Source: an uncultured Coriobacteriaceae bacterium
GTDB taxonomy: Bacteria > Actinomycetota > Coriobacteriia > Coriobacteriales > Eggerthellaceae
DNA: 64,000 nucleotides
Assembly (NCBI GenBank): GCA_937937585.1
Contig: CALDCB010000007.1
Location: forward strand, 248,001 to 312,000
Direction of reading: 5' to 3'
In this document: positions 1 through 8,501 of the stretch, in pieces
Layout: every line of letters starts with the position of its first letter
How positions within the stretch are numbered: the first letter of the stretch is position 1
Program-made: the position numbers and the translations under genes
The notes under the pieces: generated by a model
Database searches by the model: none
What the model saw: only the letters and a program-made list of their open reading frames with translations
What the model was told of the DNA's origin: nothing

Positions 1-508
1 CAGCCCAAGGGTATGCGCCGTCCATGCCCGTGTAATCGACGTCCCACGTGATCTTGTGCGAGGTGTCGGAAACGCGAGCAAGCTTCGGATTCCTGGGCGG
101 ATGCGGCTGCGAGTACCCGCGCTGGGGAATCCAAGCGTACTCCGTTGCCCAGGCGTCGCCGCCCGCGCTGCCGTAGTAGTTGTTGTACGTCTTGCCGTAG
201 ACGTGGATCTGCACGGAGCAGTTCCAGCCGCTGGCTCCGCGCCCGACGTCCACGGTGAAGGTCACGGCGTCGCGCGTGGCCCAGTTGCCGTAGTTGTTGA
301 GCAGCACGTCGCGCGACCTGTAGGTGACGCCGTTGACGATTACGTCATAGTGCGTGCCGTACTGCGCGGCGTACTTGTCTTCGAGCGCGGCGGTGACTGT
401 GATGCGCGAGGTGGTGTCATTGACGGTGTTCACCGCATCGACCGAGATGTAGCCGCAATACCAGCGGTTGAGCCCCGCGATCTGGATCTCTCTTGTATAG
501 GTTCCCAC
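1..508 (-). CDS. Distal tail / tail fibre protein, N-terminal part (runs off left edge)
   Basis: The first 169 codons are visible; the gene continues beyond the left edge. I start it at a GTG at 506-508, preceded by a GAGGAGG ribosome site; there is no ATG nearby. The N-terminal 110 residues look like a beta-rich tail domain with many Tyr and Trp residues. From about residue 137 a PPRNPKLARVSD stretch followed by KITWDV resembles the opening strand of a fibronectin type III domain, common in distal tail and receptor-binding proteins. Its place directly downstream of the tape measure gene fits a Dit or tail-tip role. Exact family not recognised; fibre or baseplate component is an inference from position. 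Confidence 0.6.
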   Translation of the reverse strand, partial: MGTYTREIQIAGLNRWYCGYISVDAVNTVNDTTSRITVTAALEDKYAAQYGTHYDVIVNGVTYRSRDVLLNNYGNWATRDAVTFTVDVGRGASGWNCSVQIHVYGKTYNNYYGSAGGDAWATEYAWIPQRGYSQPHPPRNPKLARVSDTSHKITWDVDYTGMDGAYPWA

Positions 509-510
509 GT

Positions 511-3108
511 CTACCTCCTCGCCGTGGAAGAGCGGCGTGCGGCGGATACCAGCACGTCGATGGCGTTAGCCACCGCGATGTCTGCGTCTGCCGTGTTGCC
601 GTCGATGGTCATGTAATAGGTGTCGCCGCCGGCCACCGCTCCGACTGCGGCTGCGGCTCCGGTCTCGTAGGTGACATCAGGCCCGCCGAACGACATGCTC
701 AGCTCGTCGGCGAAGCCCGAAACGGTGTCCTTCACGCCCTCGAAGCGCTTCTTGAGGCCCGTTTCGAGCGACTGCATGATCCAGCCGCCGTTGGGGATCA
801 GGAGCCTCAAGTCCTTGCGCTTCGGGCCTTTCAGGCTCGCGATCGTTCCGGCGATGCCGGACACGAAGTCGTAGACGCCGCCGATGGTCGACTTGATGCC
901 GTTGAGCAGGCCACTCACGATGGAGCTGCCGGCGCTGTAGAGCAGTGAGCCGAGGTTGCCGAGTGCGCCGACGATGCGCCCGGGGATCGAGGAAACGAAG
1001 CTCACCACGGAGTTGATGCCGCTCGAAACGCCGTTGGTGATCCCGCTCCAAGCGTTGTTGAGGATGCTCTGCACGGTGCTCCATGCCGAGTTCCAAAGGC
1101 CCTGCACGGTCGAGAGGCCGCTTGAGATGAACGACTTGACGTTGTTTATGCCGCCCTGCACGACGGACTTGATCGTGTTCCAGAGGTTCGCCACCCAATC
1201 GCCGATCGCCGACCAGATGGAATCCCAGACGCTTTGGATCAGCGCAAGGCCGTTCGTGATGACCGCCTGGATGAACACGACACCGCCGTTGACGATGTTC
1301 TCGATGATGATCCATACGCTCGAAGCGAGCGCCTGGATGCCGTTCCACACGCTGCCCCAGTCCTGGTTGATGATGCCGAGGACGATCGTCACGATTGCCT
1401 GGATGGCGTTCATCGCCGCCGTGACGATTGCAGAGATGTACGGCCAGACGGCATCGATAACGGCCTGGATGGCGGCCATGGTTGAGCTGAAGATCTCGAC
1501 CATGACGGGCAGAACCGTGCTGATTATCGTCTGGATCACCGTCAGAACGCCGGTGATGACCTCTTGGATAACGGGCATGTTGGCCGTTATGAGGTCGGTA
1601 ACCTGCTGGATAATCGGGCAGAGCGTCGTCGTTATCACGAGCGCGATCTGGCCCACCGCGTCGATGATCGTGCTGATGATCGGCACGAGTCCCGAAACAA
1701 TGGTGGCGATCACAGGGGCCACCGCAGCCACCAGGCCGCCAAGTGCGAGCGCGAAGCTGTTCACAACGATAACGGCGGCGGCAAAGAGACCTTGGAGCGG
1801 TTCGGCAAGCCCGGTGAGCGACTGGAACGCGGGGGTAAGCGATGACGCGATGCTGGATGCTATGCCGATGATTTGGTTTCGGAACGCCTCGTTGGTGGCC
1901 ATGCTGTAAGCGAAGATCGCCGCAAATGCAGTGATAGCGGCAACGGCAACGGCGGCAGGTGCGCTCAGCGCCGCAAAGCCTGTGGCAACACCCTTAATTG
2001 CAGGAATGATCCCGCCCGTGAGCGAGTTCGCCAAAGCGCCGAGAACGGGGATCTGGCCGATAAGCCCGCCGAGGGATACGGCAGCGAGCGCCGCAAGAGC
2101 AGCAGCGGCAACTTGTCCGCCCGTGCCGAGTTGCGACAAGTCTACGCCCTTGATCTTCTCGGCCAGCCCGTCGAGGAACGTGCAAAGCTTCTCGACTGCT
2201 CCGCCGGTGCGCGTGAGGTTGCCCTGGGCATCGTAGGTGACGCCAAGGAATTCGCCGAAAGCCGTGGAAAGCGGCTTGAGGGCCGCGCGGCACGAGTTGA
2301 GAACCCCGCGGATGGAGTTGAACACGGGGATGGCGGAGTCCTTGAGCGGGGTCATCCAGTCCTGGCCGATCTTGGAAAGCGCCGCCTTCATGTTCGCCAT
2401 GGAGCCGGTGAACGACTCGTTGGCTGCTTTTGCGGAATCGCCGAAAGACGCGTACATGGCGTCGGAGAACGTCTGGAAGTCGATCTTGCCGGCTGTGACC
2501 ATGGCGGAGACCTCGTCGGAGGACTTGCTGAGATAGGTGGACAGCACGGAGATCGCGTTGATGCCTCGATCGGTGAACTGGGCCACCTGCTCGCCCGAGA
2601 GCTTGCCGTTGGCGGCAACCTTTGCCCAGATCGACGAGAGGTCGCCGAGGTCTTGAGAGAACGTTGCGGCTGTGCCGACGCAGCCGTTGAGGGCCTTTTC
2701 CATGTCGGAGCCTGCCGCGACGCCGGAAGCCGCCAGCTGCGCCGCAGCCGTCGCTGCTGTGTCGAAGCCGAAGGCGGTGCCGTCTACGGAATCTTGGATC
2801 GTCTGGTAGAAGTCGCCCCATTCGAGCTTCATGCCCTTGAACATGGCCTGCGCCTTCTCGATGTTGAGAGCGCGGCTCATGCCGCCGGTCGCGGCTAGCG
2901 TTGTGACGCCTGCGGTCACCGTGCCGATCGCGGTGGCGATGGACTTTCCGACGCTGCCGAAGCTTGTAGCGAAGAAGCCCGCCACCTGCGAGCCTACGGA
3001 CTTGGCGGTGTCCTTGAGGCCGCTCAATTTGGATGCGGACTTGTCGAGGCCGCCGTCCATGTTGGAGCCGTCGTAGGTTCCCTTTGCGGATAGAACGTAA
3101 TCAGCCAT
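511..3108 (-). CDS. Phage tail tape measure protein
   Basis: This 865-residue protein sets tail length in siphoviruses and is packed inside the tail tube. An N-terminal tape-measure domain (residues about 60-270, Ala/Gly/Ser rich) is followed by a long stretch of hydrophobic Ile/Val/Ala segments (about 330-650), then repeats of the form WNxIxSxVxxGINxVxS, typical of tape measures. I chose ATG at 3106-3108 because GGGAGG sits 11 bases upstream; a GTG 12 bases earlier almost touches that site. The start overlaps the end of the frameshifted tail chaperone extension (stop at 3101), the usual order in lambda-like tails. Confidence 0.92.
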   Translation of the reverse strand: MADYVLSAKGTYDGSNMDGGLDKSASKLSGLKDTAKSVGSQVAGFFATSFGSVGKSIATAIGTVTAGVTTLAATGGMSRALNIEKAQAMFKGMKLEWGDFYQTIQDSVDGTAFGFDTAATAAAQLAASGVAAGSDMEKALNGCVGTAATFSQDLGDLSSIWAKVAANGKLSGEQVAQFTDRGINAISVLSTYLSKSSDEVSAMVTAGKIDFQTFSDAMYASFGDSAKAANESFTGSMANMKAALSKIGQDWMTPLKDSAIPVFNSIRGVLNSCRAALKPLSTAFGEFLGVTYDAQGNLTRTGGAVEKLCTFLDGLAEKIKGVDLSQLGTGGQVAAAALAALAAVSLGGLIGQIPVLGALANSLTGGIIPAIKGVATGFAALSAPAAVAVAAITAFAAIFAYSMATNEAFRNQIIGIASSIASSLTPAFQSLTGLAEPLQGLFAAAVIVVNSFALALGGLVAAVAPVIATIVSGLVPIISTIIDAVGQIALVITTTLCPIIQQVTDLITANMPVIQEVITGVLTVIQTIISTVLPVMVEIFSSTMAAIQAVIDAVWPYISAIVTAAMNAIQAIVTIVLGIINQDWGSVWNGIQALASSVWIIIENIVNGGVVFIQAVITNGLALIQSVWDSIWSAIGDWVANLWNTIKSVVQGGINNVKSFISSGLSTVQGLWNSAWSTVQSILNNAWSGITNGVSSGINSVVSFVSSIPGRIVGALGNLGSLLYSAGSSIVSGLLNGIKSTIGGVYDFVSGIAGTIASLKGPKRKDLRLLIPNGGWIMQSLETGLKKRFEGVKDTVSGFADELSMSFGGPDVTYETGAAAAVGAVAGGDTYYMTIDGNTADADIAVANAIDVLVSAARRSSTARR

Positions 3109-3522
3109 TCGGTTTCGCACCTCCCCATGGCGTCCAAGGCGGGTTCTTGCGGTATTGCTCCTTCAGAGCGTCGATCTCGGCGTGGGTGAAGTCCGTCTCG
3201 CGGAACTCGCCGTTGCGCTTCTGCCAGAGCTTGTAGGTCTTCTTGGAAAGGCAGTTGGCTACGGCGACCTGAACCGCATCCTTGAGCAGGTTGGAGTCGC
3301 GAACCGTCGCGGTCTCAAGCTCCTTGCGCACGAACATGAGCTGGACGGGCGTGTGCTGGGCGTACTGCTCGTAGTCCCAGCCGAGACGCGCGGCGAAGAA
3401 CGCGAAATCGGCCTCCCTGTGGAACAGGGCGGCGTCTTCGGCATCCTCGCCGCGCTTTTGAACGGTCTTGAAGTACTCGAAGCCCGTTAGGCGAGTGAGA
3501 GCGCGTTCTGTGCGCCCATGAA
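3101..3522 (-). CDS. Tail assembly chaperone, -1 frameshift extension (gpT-like)
   Basis: This frame is open from the end of the upstream chaperone to 3101 without a convincing start codon in its first part, so it is best read as the C-terminal half of a -1 frameshift product. After slippage the protein continues FIHGRTERALTRLTGFEYF and ends WTPWGGAKPNG. The fusion would be about 282 residues. It carries an AlaPhePhe-rich middle and a basic C-terminus. It lies between the chaperone and the tape measure, exactly where lambda G/T and TP901-1 homologues sit. An ATG at 3335-3337 is internal and has no obvious ribosome site. Confidence 0.82.
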
Positions 3523-3948
3523 TAAAAAAGCGCAGTCGCGCTGAAGGGCCAGCATCACGGCCTGGTACACGGCGGGGTAGCCGTTGGCCTCGATCAGCTT
3601 GTTAACAATCTCCTCGCCCTTGTTCGGGATGAAGTAGCCGCCGCCCACGAGCTTCAGACCGTAGCCGGCAATGGCGGAAAGCTCCTTGAACGTGAACATG
3701 CCGTCGTTCTTGTAGAAAGAGGCGATGATGGGCGTGTGGCGCTCCTCGTAGAGGTCGATGCGCTTTCGCGTGAAGGCGATCTCGCACTCGCGCCCCTTGA
3801 CGGTGAACGTTGCGCGCTCCATCTCTTCGATGTCCTGCTCAAGCTCTCCCTTGAACTCCTCCTTGACGGAATCTTCGAGGGCGTCTTCCAGCTCCTCGTC
3901 GGACTCGTTGCCCTCGATGAACTCGTCGAAATCCTTCTCTTCTGCCAT
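3487..3948 (-). CDS. Tail assembly chaperone (gpG-like, zero frame)
   Basis: A 153-residue acidic protein that in this position acts as a chaperone for the tape measure during tail assembly. Residues 1-50 are strongly acidic (EEKDFDEFIEGNESDEELED), then a compact domain follows ending MGAQNALSLA. Start ATG at 3946-3948 has AGGAG ten bases upstream. Near its 3' end the reading frame passes through T TTT TTA (3523-3529), a classic slippery heptamer, permitting the longer product with the -1 frame downstream. The gene follows the major tail protein with an 11-base gap. Confidence 0.85.
   Translation of the reverse strand: MAEEKDFDEFIEGNESDEELEDALEDSVKEEFKGELEQDIEEMERATFTVKGRECEIAFTRKRIDLYEERHTPIIASFYKNDGMFTFKELSAIAGYGLKLVGGGYFIPNKGEEIVNKLIEANGYPAVYQAVMLALQRDCAFLFMGAQNALSLA
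3523..3529 (-). promoter_or_regulatory. Slippery heptamer for -1 programmed ribosomal frameshift
   Basis: On the coding strand the zero-frame codons GCT TTT TTA place a T TTT TTA heptamer in the X XXY YYZ register. Slippage by -1 enters the open frame that runs to 3101. The site lies 12 codons before the zero-frame stop. The heptamer and both frames are read directly from the sequence; that slippage occurs is inferred from the conserved arrangement in siphovirus tail genes. Confidence 0.85.
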
Positions 3949-3959
3949 TCGTGTGCTCC

Positions 3960-4499
3960 TTAGTCGTTGGTGACGGTCACGGTCGCTGCGGTGATCTGGT
4001 CTTCGGTCGCGGTCTCGTAGAGCCACGGCTTGCCGGAGCCTTGGAACTCCATGGAATAGGTGGTGTTGTCGTCGTTCGGCGCCTCGAAGGTGTCGGAGGT
4101 GACAATCGCCAGGCCCATGCGCAGGGGGACGTACTTGGTGTTCGCGGTTGAGCGGATGCGCTTGCAGATCTTCAGGCAGAGGTAGGTGCCGTCGGCGAGC
4201 GCCTTGGCGACCATCTTCGTGGCCTCGTCGTCGGGCGAGTAGAGGCCGTCGATGGACGCGTCCCAGTCCTTGTTGCTGGCGAAGCGCAGCTTCCAACCGC
4301 CGATGGCGTCGTCTTTGGTGGCCGCCTCGGTGGTGTCCTGGTTGAGGTTGAAGGAAAGCCCCTGCTGTCCCGCCACGGCCAGAAGGTTCGCGCCCGTGCT
4401 GTCTGTCACGAGCGCCACGATGTCGTTGCCGTTGAGCGCCTTTGCGGTGGCGGAGTCGAAGTCGCACCCAACGAGCTTGTTGTCGGTAACGGAAGCCAT
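3960..4499 (-). CDS. Major tail (tube) protein
   Basis: A 179-residue protein that polymerises into the tail tube. It contains the DWDASIDGLYSPD segment and a closing PWLYETATEDQITAATVTV strand typical of the TP901-1/phi13 major tail family. It is the right size for that family and lies between the head-tail joining genes and the tail chaperones. ATG at 4497-4499 follows GAAAGGGGCCGC. No Ig-like C-terminal extension is present. Confidence 0.88.
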   Translation of the reverse strand: MASVTDNKLVGCDFDSATAKALNGNDIVALVTDSTGANLLAVAGQQGLSFNLNQDTTEAATKDDAIGGWKLRFASNKDWDASIDGLYSPDDEATKMVAKALADGTYLCLKICKRIRSTANTKYVPLRMGLAIVTSDTFEAPNDDNTTYSMEFQGSGKPWLYETATEDQITAATVTVTND

Positions 4500-4515
4500 T
4501 GCGGCCCCTTTCTCG

Positions 4516-4935
4516 TTATTTGACGCGGAGGCCGTAGCAAACGCGGAAGGTTACCCCCACGATCGCGTGCCCCTCGTCGGTTTCGTCTTTCTTGAGCGTC
4601 TGCACGCCGTCGAAGGTCGTGCGGTATAGGGAGAACGGTTCGGGCAGCTCGAACCCATCCGCAAGCGCCTGCTCAAGGCGCTGGATCATGCCGAGAACCT
4701 TTGCGTTGCTGTACGGGCGCACAGGCTCGCTTATGCAGTGAACCCATACGCTGATCGCGTCGATGTACATGGTCTTGGTGTTCTCTGGCTGCGTGTTCTG
4801 AAGCTCCACGCTGTATAGCGGAGAAGCCCTGTTTTCGGGGCTGTCGTAGCATTTCGTGCCGGTGCCCTGCTCGATCGCGTCAATGAGGCAACCGAGAAAC
4901 ACGGCCAGGCTTAGGCGCTGCACTGCTCGCGGCAT
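4516..4935 (-). CDS. Tail terminator / completion protein (DUF5072-like)
   Basis: 139 residues. The central MYIDAISVWVHCISEP segment, the QRLEQALADGFELPEPF segment and the closing VGVTFRVCYGLRVK resemble what I recall of the DUF5072 phage family, found between head-tail joining proteins and major tail protein. That slot is normally filled by the tail terminator that caps the tube and joins it to the head. ATG follows GGAGGAACG. The function is from position; the family match is from memory of sequence pattern. Confidence 0.7.
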   Translation of the reverse strand: MPRAVQRLSLAVFLGCLIDAIEQGTGTKCYDSPENRASPLYSVELQNTQPENTKTMYIDAISVWVHCISEPVRPYSNAKVLGMIQRLEQALADGFELPEPFSLYRTTFDGVQTLKKDETDEGHAIVGVTFRVCYGLRVK

Positions 4936-4944
4936 CGTTCCTCC

Positions 4945-5310
4945 TTAGAGCTTCTTCAGCTGGTCGATCAGGTCTTGCTTGAAAATCGGGCGCTGCGTGT
5001 CCACGTTCCGCTTGAGGAACCGCTGGCCCTGCACGTAACCGCCGTTCACGGTTCGGTGGCCGTACTCGACGTGTGGCGCATAGCTCTTCGTGTAGCCAAC
5101 GGTGTCTCCCGAGTGGCCTAGCGACATGCGCAGCTCGCCGTGCGGCCCGCCCGGCCTGGTCTTCTCGGTCGATACGGGCGTTCCGCCGTCGGCTTTGCCA
5201 CGGTTGAAGATCTGGGCCATGTTCTTCGTGATGACCGCATCGAAGCGCACGGAGGAAAGCCGCTTCAGCTTTCCCGCGAGGTCGTTCACGTCTTGGATCA
5301 CAAAACCCAT
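4945..5310 (-). CDS. HK97 gp10-like head-tail joining protein
   Basis: A 121-residue protein starting MGFVIQDVNDLAGKL. The pattern SYAPHVEYGHRTVNGGYVQGQRFLKRN is the hallmark of the HK97 gp10 family, in which YAxxVExGT is followed by a GQPFL motif. Members join head and tail and may act in tail completion. The start ATG (5308-5310) lies inside the end of the preceding gene, so the two are translationally coupled. Longer upstream extension of this frame is a shadow of neighbouring genes. Confidence 0.85.
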   Translation of the reverse strand: MGFVIQDVNDLAGKLKRLSSVRFDAVITKNMAQIFNRGKADGGTPVSTEKTRPGGPHGELRMSLGHSGDTVGYTKSYAPHVEYGHRTVNGGYVQGQRFLKRNVDTQRPIFKQDLIDQLKKL

Positions 5311-5612
5311 GGCTTGAACCCCTTCACGGTGAGGACGGTCGTATCGCCGTCCGCTGATACGTTCGCCAGCTCGTAGGCGTGGCCCTTCACCTCGACCGCG
5401 CACATTCCGCCGAAGTCTGCTGCGGGCCTCTTGGTGAGCAGTGAGCGGGTAACGCCGTCGTAGGCGTTGCCCGCGTTGTCTGCCTTGACCTTGTGCCACG
5501 GGCCTACGCGAACGAAGAAGTCGAAGGCGGACACCTCGGAGCACACGGGGTTGTGCAGCTCGTCGGTGCCCGTTTGCTCGCGCTTGATCGCAGCCGCCCT
5601 GTACCACCTCAT
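5298..5612 (-). CDS. Head closure / head-tail connector protein (Hc1-like)
   Basis: 104 residues beginning MRWYRAAAIKREQTGTDELHNPV. The opening strand followed by a RxQTGxDExxNP turn resembles SPP1 gp16-type head closure proteins. It sits between the DNA-packaging adaptor and the gp10 homologue, as expected. I chose ATG at 5610-5612, which overlaps the upstream stop (5609) in an ATGA-like arrangement; further upstream Met is out of the operon context. Family call rests mostly on gene order. Confidence 0.66.
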   Translation of the reverse strand: MRWYRAAAIKREQTGTDELHNPVCSEVSAFDFFVRVGPWHKVKADNAGNAYDGVTRSLLTKRPAADFGGMCAVEVKGHAYELANVSADGDTTVLTVKGFKPWVL

Positions 5613-5953
5613 CGCCGCGCCCCCATGAACTTGATGCCCTTGGGATGGCACGCATCGCGCAGGGCCTCGATGTCGGCGGAATAGGCGGACAGCACGTCGT
5701 CAACGAAGGAGTTCGACATGCTGCCGCCGTCCGATGCAGATTCGGAGGTGCTGCCCTCGTAGCCGCGCAGGCGCAGGGCCTTGATCGCCGCATCCACGGC
5801 GATCGACTCGGCGAGGCGCGGCAGCTCGGCCACCTTGAGACGGATGCACAGGCGGTCTGATACCGTCGCGATCATCTCCTCGATAACGGCGTCTGCCGGC
5901 ACTGCCTCGTCTTCCAGGTAACGCGCCTTTACGCGGTCTGCGAGGGATGCCAT
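5609..5953 (-). CDS. Head-tail adaptor (gp6/gp15-like connector)
   Basis: A 114-residue, mostly helical protein starting MASLADRVKARYLEDEAVP. The run of helices with a LAESIAVDAAIKALRLRGYEG core and a C-terminal helix matches the general shape of phage gp6-like adaptors that bind the portal after packaging. It follows the capsid gene by two bases and overlaps the head closure gene. Ser-rich linker SESASDGGSMS is conserved in such adaptors. Function by family shape and position. Confidence 0.72.
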   Translation of the reverse strand: MASLADRVKARYLEDEAVPADAVIEEMIATVSDRLCIRLKVAELPRLAESIAVDAAIKALRLRGYEGSTSESASDGGSMSNSFVDDVLSAYSADIEALRDACHPKGIKFMGARR

Positions 5954-5955
5954 GG

Positions 5956-7044
5956 CTAGCCCTCTACCGGGCGATCGCCATTTTCGAGCGCCTGCTCGGA
6001 GGTCGTGTCGATGGTGGCGATGATGTGGCCGTAGACGTTGGGAAGCACGGGGATGAACAGGCCGGAGGCCTTAGTCCACGTGGCAACCGGGTCTTGGGTG
6101 TCCCAGCGAACGCAGGTGACGTACTGCTCCTGGCGCTTCTCGTCGAACGCGCCGCCCTGCTCAAGCTCCTCGGGGGTTACGCCCCAAAGGCCGGTGCCAA
6201 CGGAGCCGTCGTAACCGACGGAGCACATGACGAACTTGTCCTCGGGGAAGAAGCGGCCCTGGGTAACCTTCATGGAGTCGGCGGCGGTGTCGATCACGCC
6301 GTAGCGCTCCTCGTCGATGTTCAGCGTGAGGCCGTTGAACTGCTGCGCGAGCAGGTTGTTGACCTGCGCGAGGCTCGGCAGGATGCCGGCACCGTTGATG
6401 CCGAAGATCGCCTTCTGCACGGCTGCGTTGCGCTGGATAAGGGAGAACACCTTCTTGGAGGTGATTGCGACGGTGGGGGTCTGGCCCTTGCCGTTGGCGA
6501 TGGTCACCCATTTGTCGATGTCGCCGATGATGTCGGCGTCGGCGACGGCCCACTTGGTGGCTACCTTCTGGTCGCTGGGGACGCCGAAATCGACCTCCAT
6601 CGAGACGTTGTTCTCGTTGATGGTCATCTTGCCCGTGGAAAGGGCCTCCATCTTGGCCTTCTCGACGCGGGCGACGACGGACTCTGCCATGCGGGCAACG
6701 TCGTCGAAGCAGTAGCGGCGCACGGAGTCCATCTGCATGTCGAGGCCGCGCGTGACGAGGCGCAGGCGCTCGGTGAGGTTGATCTTCTCCTTGATGAGCA
6801 GCTGCTCGGTGACGACGCGCTCGAACGGAACGCGGGAGGCGATGTGCGCCTCGGTGTCGAAGCCGTGGATCATTGCCACGGTGGGAAGGTTGCCGTTCTC
6901 CACGATGCGGGAGTACTCGGCCTCGATGTACTGGGTCTTTTGATCCGGGAACAGTCGGGAGCCGAGGTAGTTTCGCTGGACGTTGAAGCCCTGCGAGAAG
7001 TCGAGCATGTCGCGCTCGGTGATGAGCTCGGAAATGGGACGCAT
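5956..7044 (-). CDS. Major capsid protein (lambda gpE family)
   Basis: 362 residues. The N-terminus RPISELITERDMLDFSQG, the YIEAEYSRIVENGNLP segment and the C-terminal PNVYGHIIATIDTTSEQ segment match the E-type major capsid family (HK97 fold). It forms the icosahedral shell on the scaffold encoded upstream. The gene lies directly after the decoration protein gene with a 16-base gap that contains AAAGGAGCAGC. No maturation protease gene is visible in this block, consistent with scaffold-type heads. Confidence 0.9.
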   Translation of the reverse strand: MRPISELITERDMLDFSQGFNVQRNYLGSRLFPDQKTQYIEAEYSRIVENGNLPTVAMIHGFDTEAHIASRVPFERVVTEQLLIKEKINLTERLRLVTRGLDMQMDSVRRYCFDDVARMAESVVARVEKAKMEALSTGKMTINENNVSMEVDFGVPSDQKVATKWAVADADIIGDIDKWVTIANGKGQTPTVAITSKKVFSLIQRNAAVQKAIFGINGAGILPSLAQVNNLLAQQFNGLTLNIDEERYGVIDTAADSMKVTQGRFFPEDKFVMCSVGYDGSVGTGLWGVTPEELEQGGAFDEKRQEQYVTCVRWDTQDPVATWTKASGLFIPVLPNVYGHIIATIDTTSEQALENGDRPVEG

Positions 7045-7060
7045 CTAAGCTGCTCCTTTC

Positions 7061-7375
7061 TTACACGAGGTAGAGGCCTGCGGCGGCGAAGTCCGCCTTC
7101 TTGGCCTTGGCCTCGGTGGATACCTTGTCGGCCTTGAGTCGGCCCTGGAAGATCACGGCGACGGGGCACTTGTCGGTGTCCGTCATGTCGTAGTCCTCAA
7201 GGAACACGCCGAACTCGTCGGTGCCGGTGAACAGCGCACCGGCCTTGATGATCTTGCGACCGTCTACCTCCTTGGCCATGGCCTGGGTAGCGGTTCGCGT
7301 CTTGGCGACGATGCCCACCTCGGAATCGAGGATGCTTTCGGACTCGCCGTAGGTGAACGCCTTATTGAGCGCCAT
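7061..7375 (-). CDS. Head decoration protein
   Basis: 104 residues, placed between scaffold and capsid. It starts MALNKAFTYGESESIL and contains KIIKAGALFTGTDEFGVFLEDYDM, resembling small head-stabilising proteins (phage HK97-type head fibre or lambda D-like context). Its start lies 14 bases inside the end of the scaffold gene, implying coupled translation. Function is inferred from size and neighbours. Confidence 0.62.
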   Translation of the reverse strand: MALNKAFTYGESESILDSEVGIVAKTRTATQAMAKEVDGRKIIKAGALFTGTDEFGVFLEDYDMTDTDKCPVAVIFQGRLKADKVSTEAKAKKADFAAAGLYLV

Positions 7376-8063
7376 CTTTCTTTCCTCCGTTCATTCGGTT
7401 GCTGTATGCGGCTGCGAAGCTCGCGCCGAAGGATTGGGGCTTGCCCTCGCTGCCCGTCTTGGGCGGTTCGCGCTTGAGCGCTTCCTGCACTGCGGCGTCT
7501 ACCGCCTTGGGGAAAAGCTCCTTGACCTTGGAGATCGCGGCGTTGGTGTCGTCCGCCTTCTCCGTCACGAACATGGAAAGAAGCTCGTCGCCGAGGTCGA
7601 TGCCAGCGGCCTTCAGCTCGGCGCGTGCAACGCCCATCTGCTCGGACAGGTTGATGCGGCGCTCAAGCGCCGCCTTCTCGGCGTTGGCTTTCTTGAGCGC
7701 GTACTGCGCACGCTGCAAGTCGTTCATGCCAGCAAGCTTCTCGGCCTCGCTGCGCTGGTCGTCTGCCTCCTGCTTGATCTGCTCGCGGATTTGCTTCTCG
7801 ATCTGCGCACGCTCGCGCGAGATGCGCTTCTTCACGATCTCGTCCACGTCGGCGTCGGTGTAGGTCTTGCCTTTCGGCTTTGGCTTGCCTTCCTCGCCAT
7901 CGTGGCCTTCGGCTTCACCTTGCTGGCCGTCGCTGGGGTCTGCGCCGTCGGTTCCGGTCCCATCGGCCGCGCCTCCTGCACCCTCGTCTCCGCCTTGCTG
8001 CGGCGGTGTGAGGTTTCCGCCAGCTACGCCGGCGAACTTCTGTCGGTTTCCGTCCTTTGCCAT
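7362..8063 (-). CDS. Capsid scaffolding protein (DUF4355-like)
   Basis: About 233 residues. A disordered Gly/Asp/Pro-rich head (residues 15-60) leads into KTYTDADVDEIVKKRISRERAQIEK, then a long charged coiled coil, the typical DUF4355 scaffold layout. The C-terminus ends with SFAAAYSNRMNGGK, also typical. I chose ATG at 8061-8063 because GGAGGG lies ten bases upstream; a GTG nine bases earlier almost touches that site. The roughly 150 bases upstream of it hold no convincing gene. Confidence 0.82.
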   Translation of the reverse strand: MAKDGNRQKFAGVAGGNLTPPQQGGDEGAGGAADGTGTDGADPSDGQQGEAEGHDGEEGKPKPKGKTYTDADVDEIVKKRISRERAQIEKQIREQIKQEADDQRSEAEKLAGMNDLQRAQYALKKANAEKAALERRINLSEQMGVARAELKAAGIDLGDELLSMFVTEKADDTNAAISKVKELFPKAVDAAVQEALKREPPKTGSEGKPQSFGASFAAAYSNRMNGGKKDGAQ

Positions 8064-8220
8064 GCTTCGCACCCTCCATAAGGTTTCTCGTGGCTCATGC
8101 CTGCACGTTTTCCGTAGCTTTTAGCGGGTTCCACGCCTGCCCGAACCGTGGCTTTTATCGACTTCAACGCTCGGTCGGTCTTTGACCATGCGAGTGTCCT
8201 TCATGCGTGAGATTCGCTAG

Positions 8221-8481
8221 TCAGGCGGGTTCCAGGATGTCCTCAAGGCGCTCAAGCGTTGGCATCTCAAGCAGGCGCATGACCTCGCGCCCGCCGTCGG
8301 TGACGACCACCATGGGAACGCGGGTGATGCGTTCGGCGTTGTTCAGCCTCTCCATGAAGCCGTCCCATGCCCGGTGAACCCTCACGCGCCCCGGGTACTC
8401 CTCGGACAGCGGCTCTATGACAGCACGGCGGTACGCCTCGCATGACGGGCACCCAGCGCGGGTGATGTATTCGATCTCCAT
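8221..8481 (-). CDS. Glutaredoxin/thioredoxin-like protein
   Basis: 86 residues starting MEIEYITRAGCPSCEAYRRAV. It has a CPSC redox motif at residues 11-14 in a beta-alpha start, and a VPMVVVTDGGREVMRLLEMP segment that supplies the cis-proline and following strand of the thioredoxin fold. Such small glutaredoxins (NrdH-like) in phages reduce ribonucleotide reductase or other phage proteins; here it sits inside the structural operon. GGAGGAGCC lies in front of the ATG at 8479-8481. A strong hairpin terminator lies just upstream of it. Confidence 0.7.
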   Translation of the reverse strand: MEIEYITRAGCPSCEAYRRAVIEPLSEEYPGRVRVHRAWDGFMERLNNAERITRVPMVVVTDGGREVMRLLEMPTLERLEDILEPA

Positions 8482-8501
8482 GGCTCCTCCTTGACGCAAA
8501 A

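Noticed and set aside
8074..8220. Short coding frame of about 27 codons before the scaffold gene
   Set aside because: It has no ribosome site, and the stretch is more likely untranslated leader of the scaffold gene.
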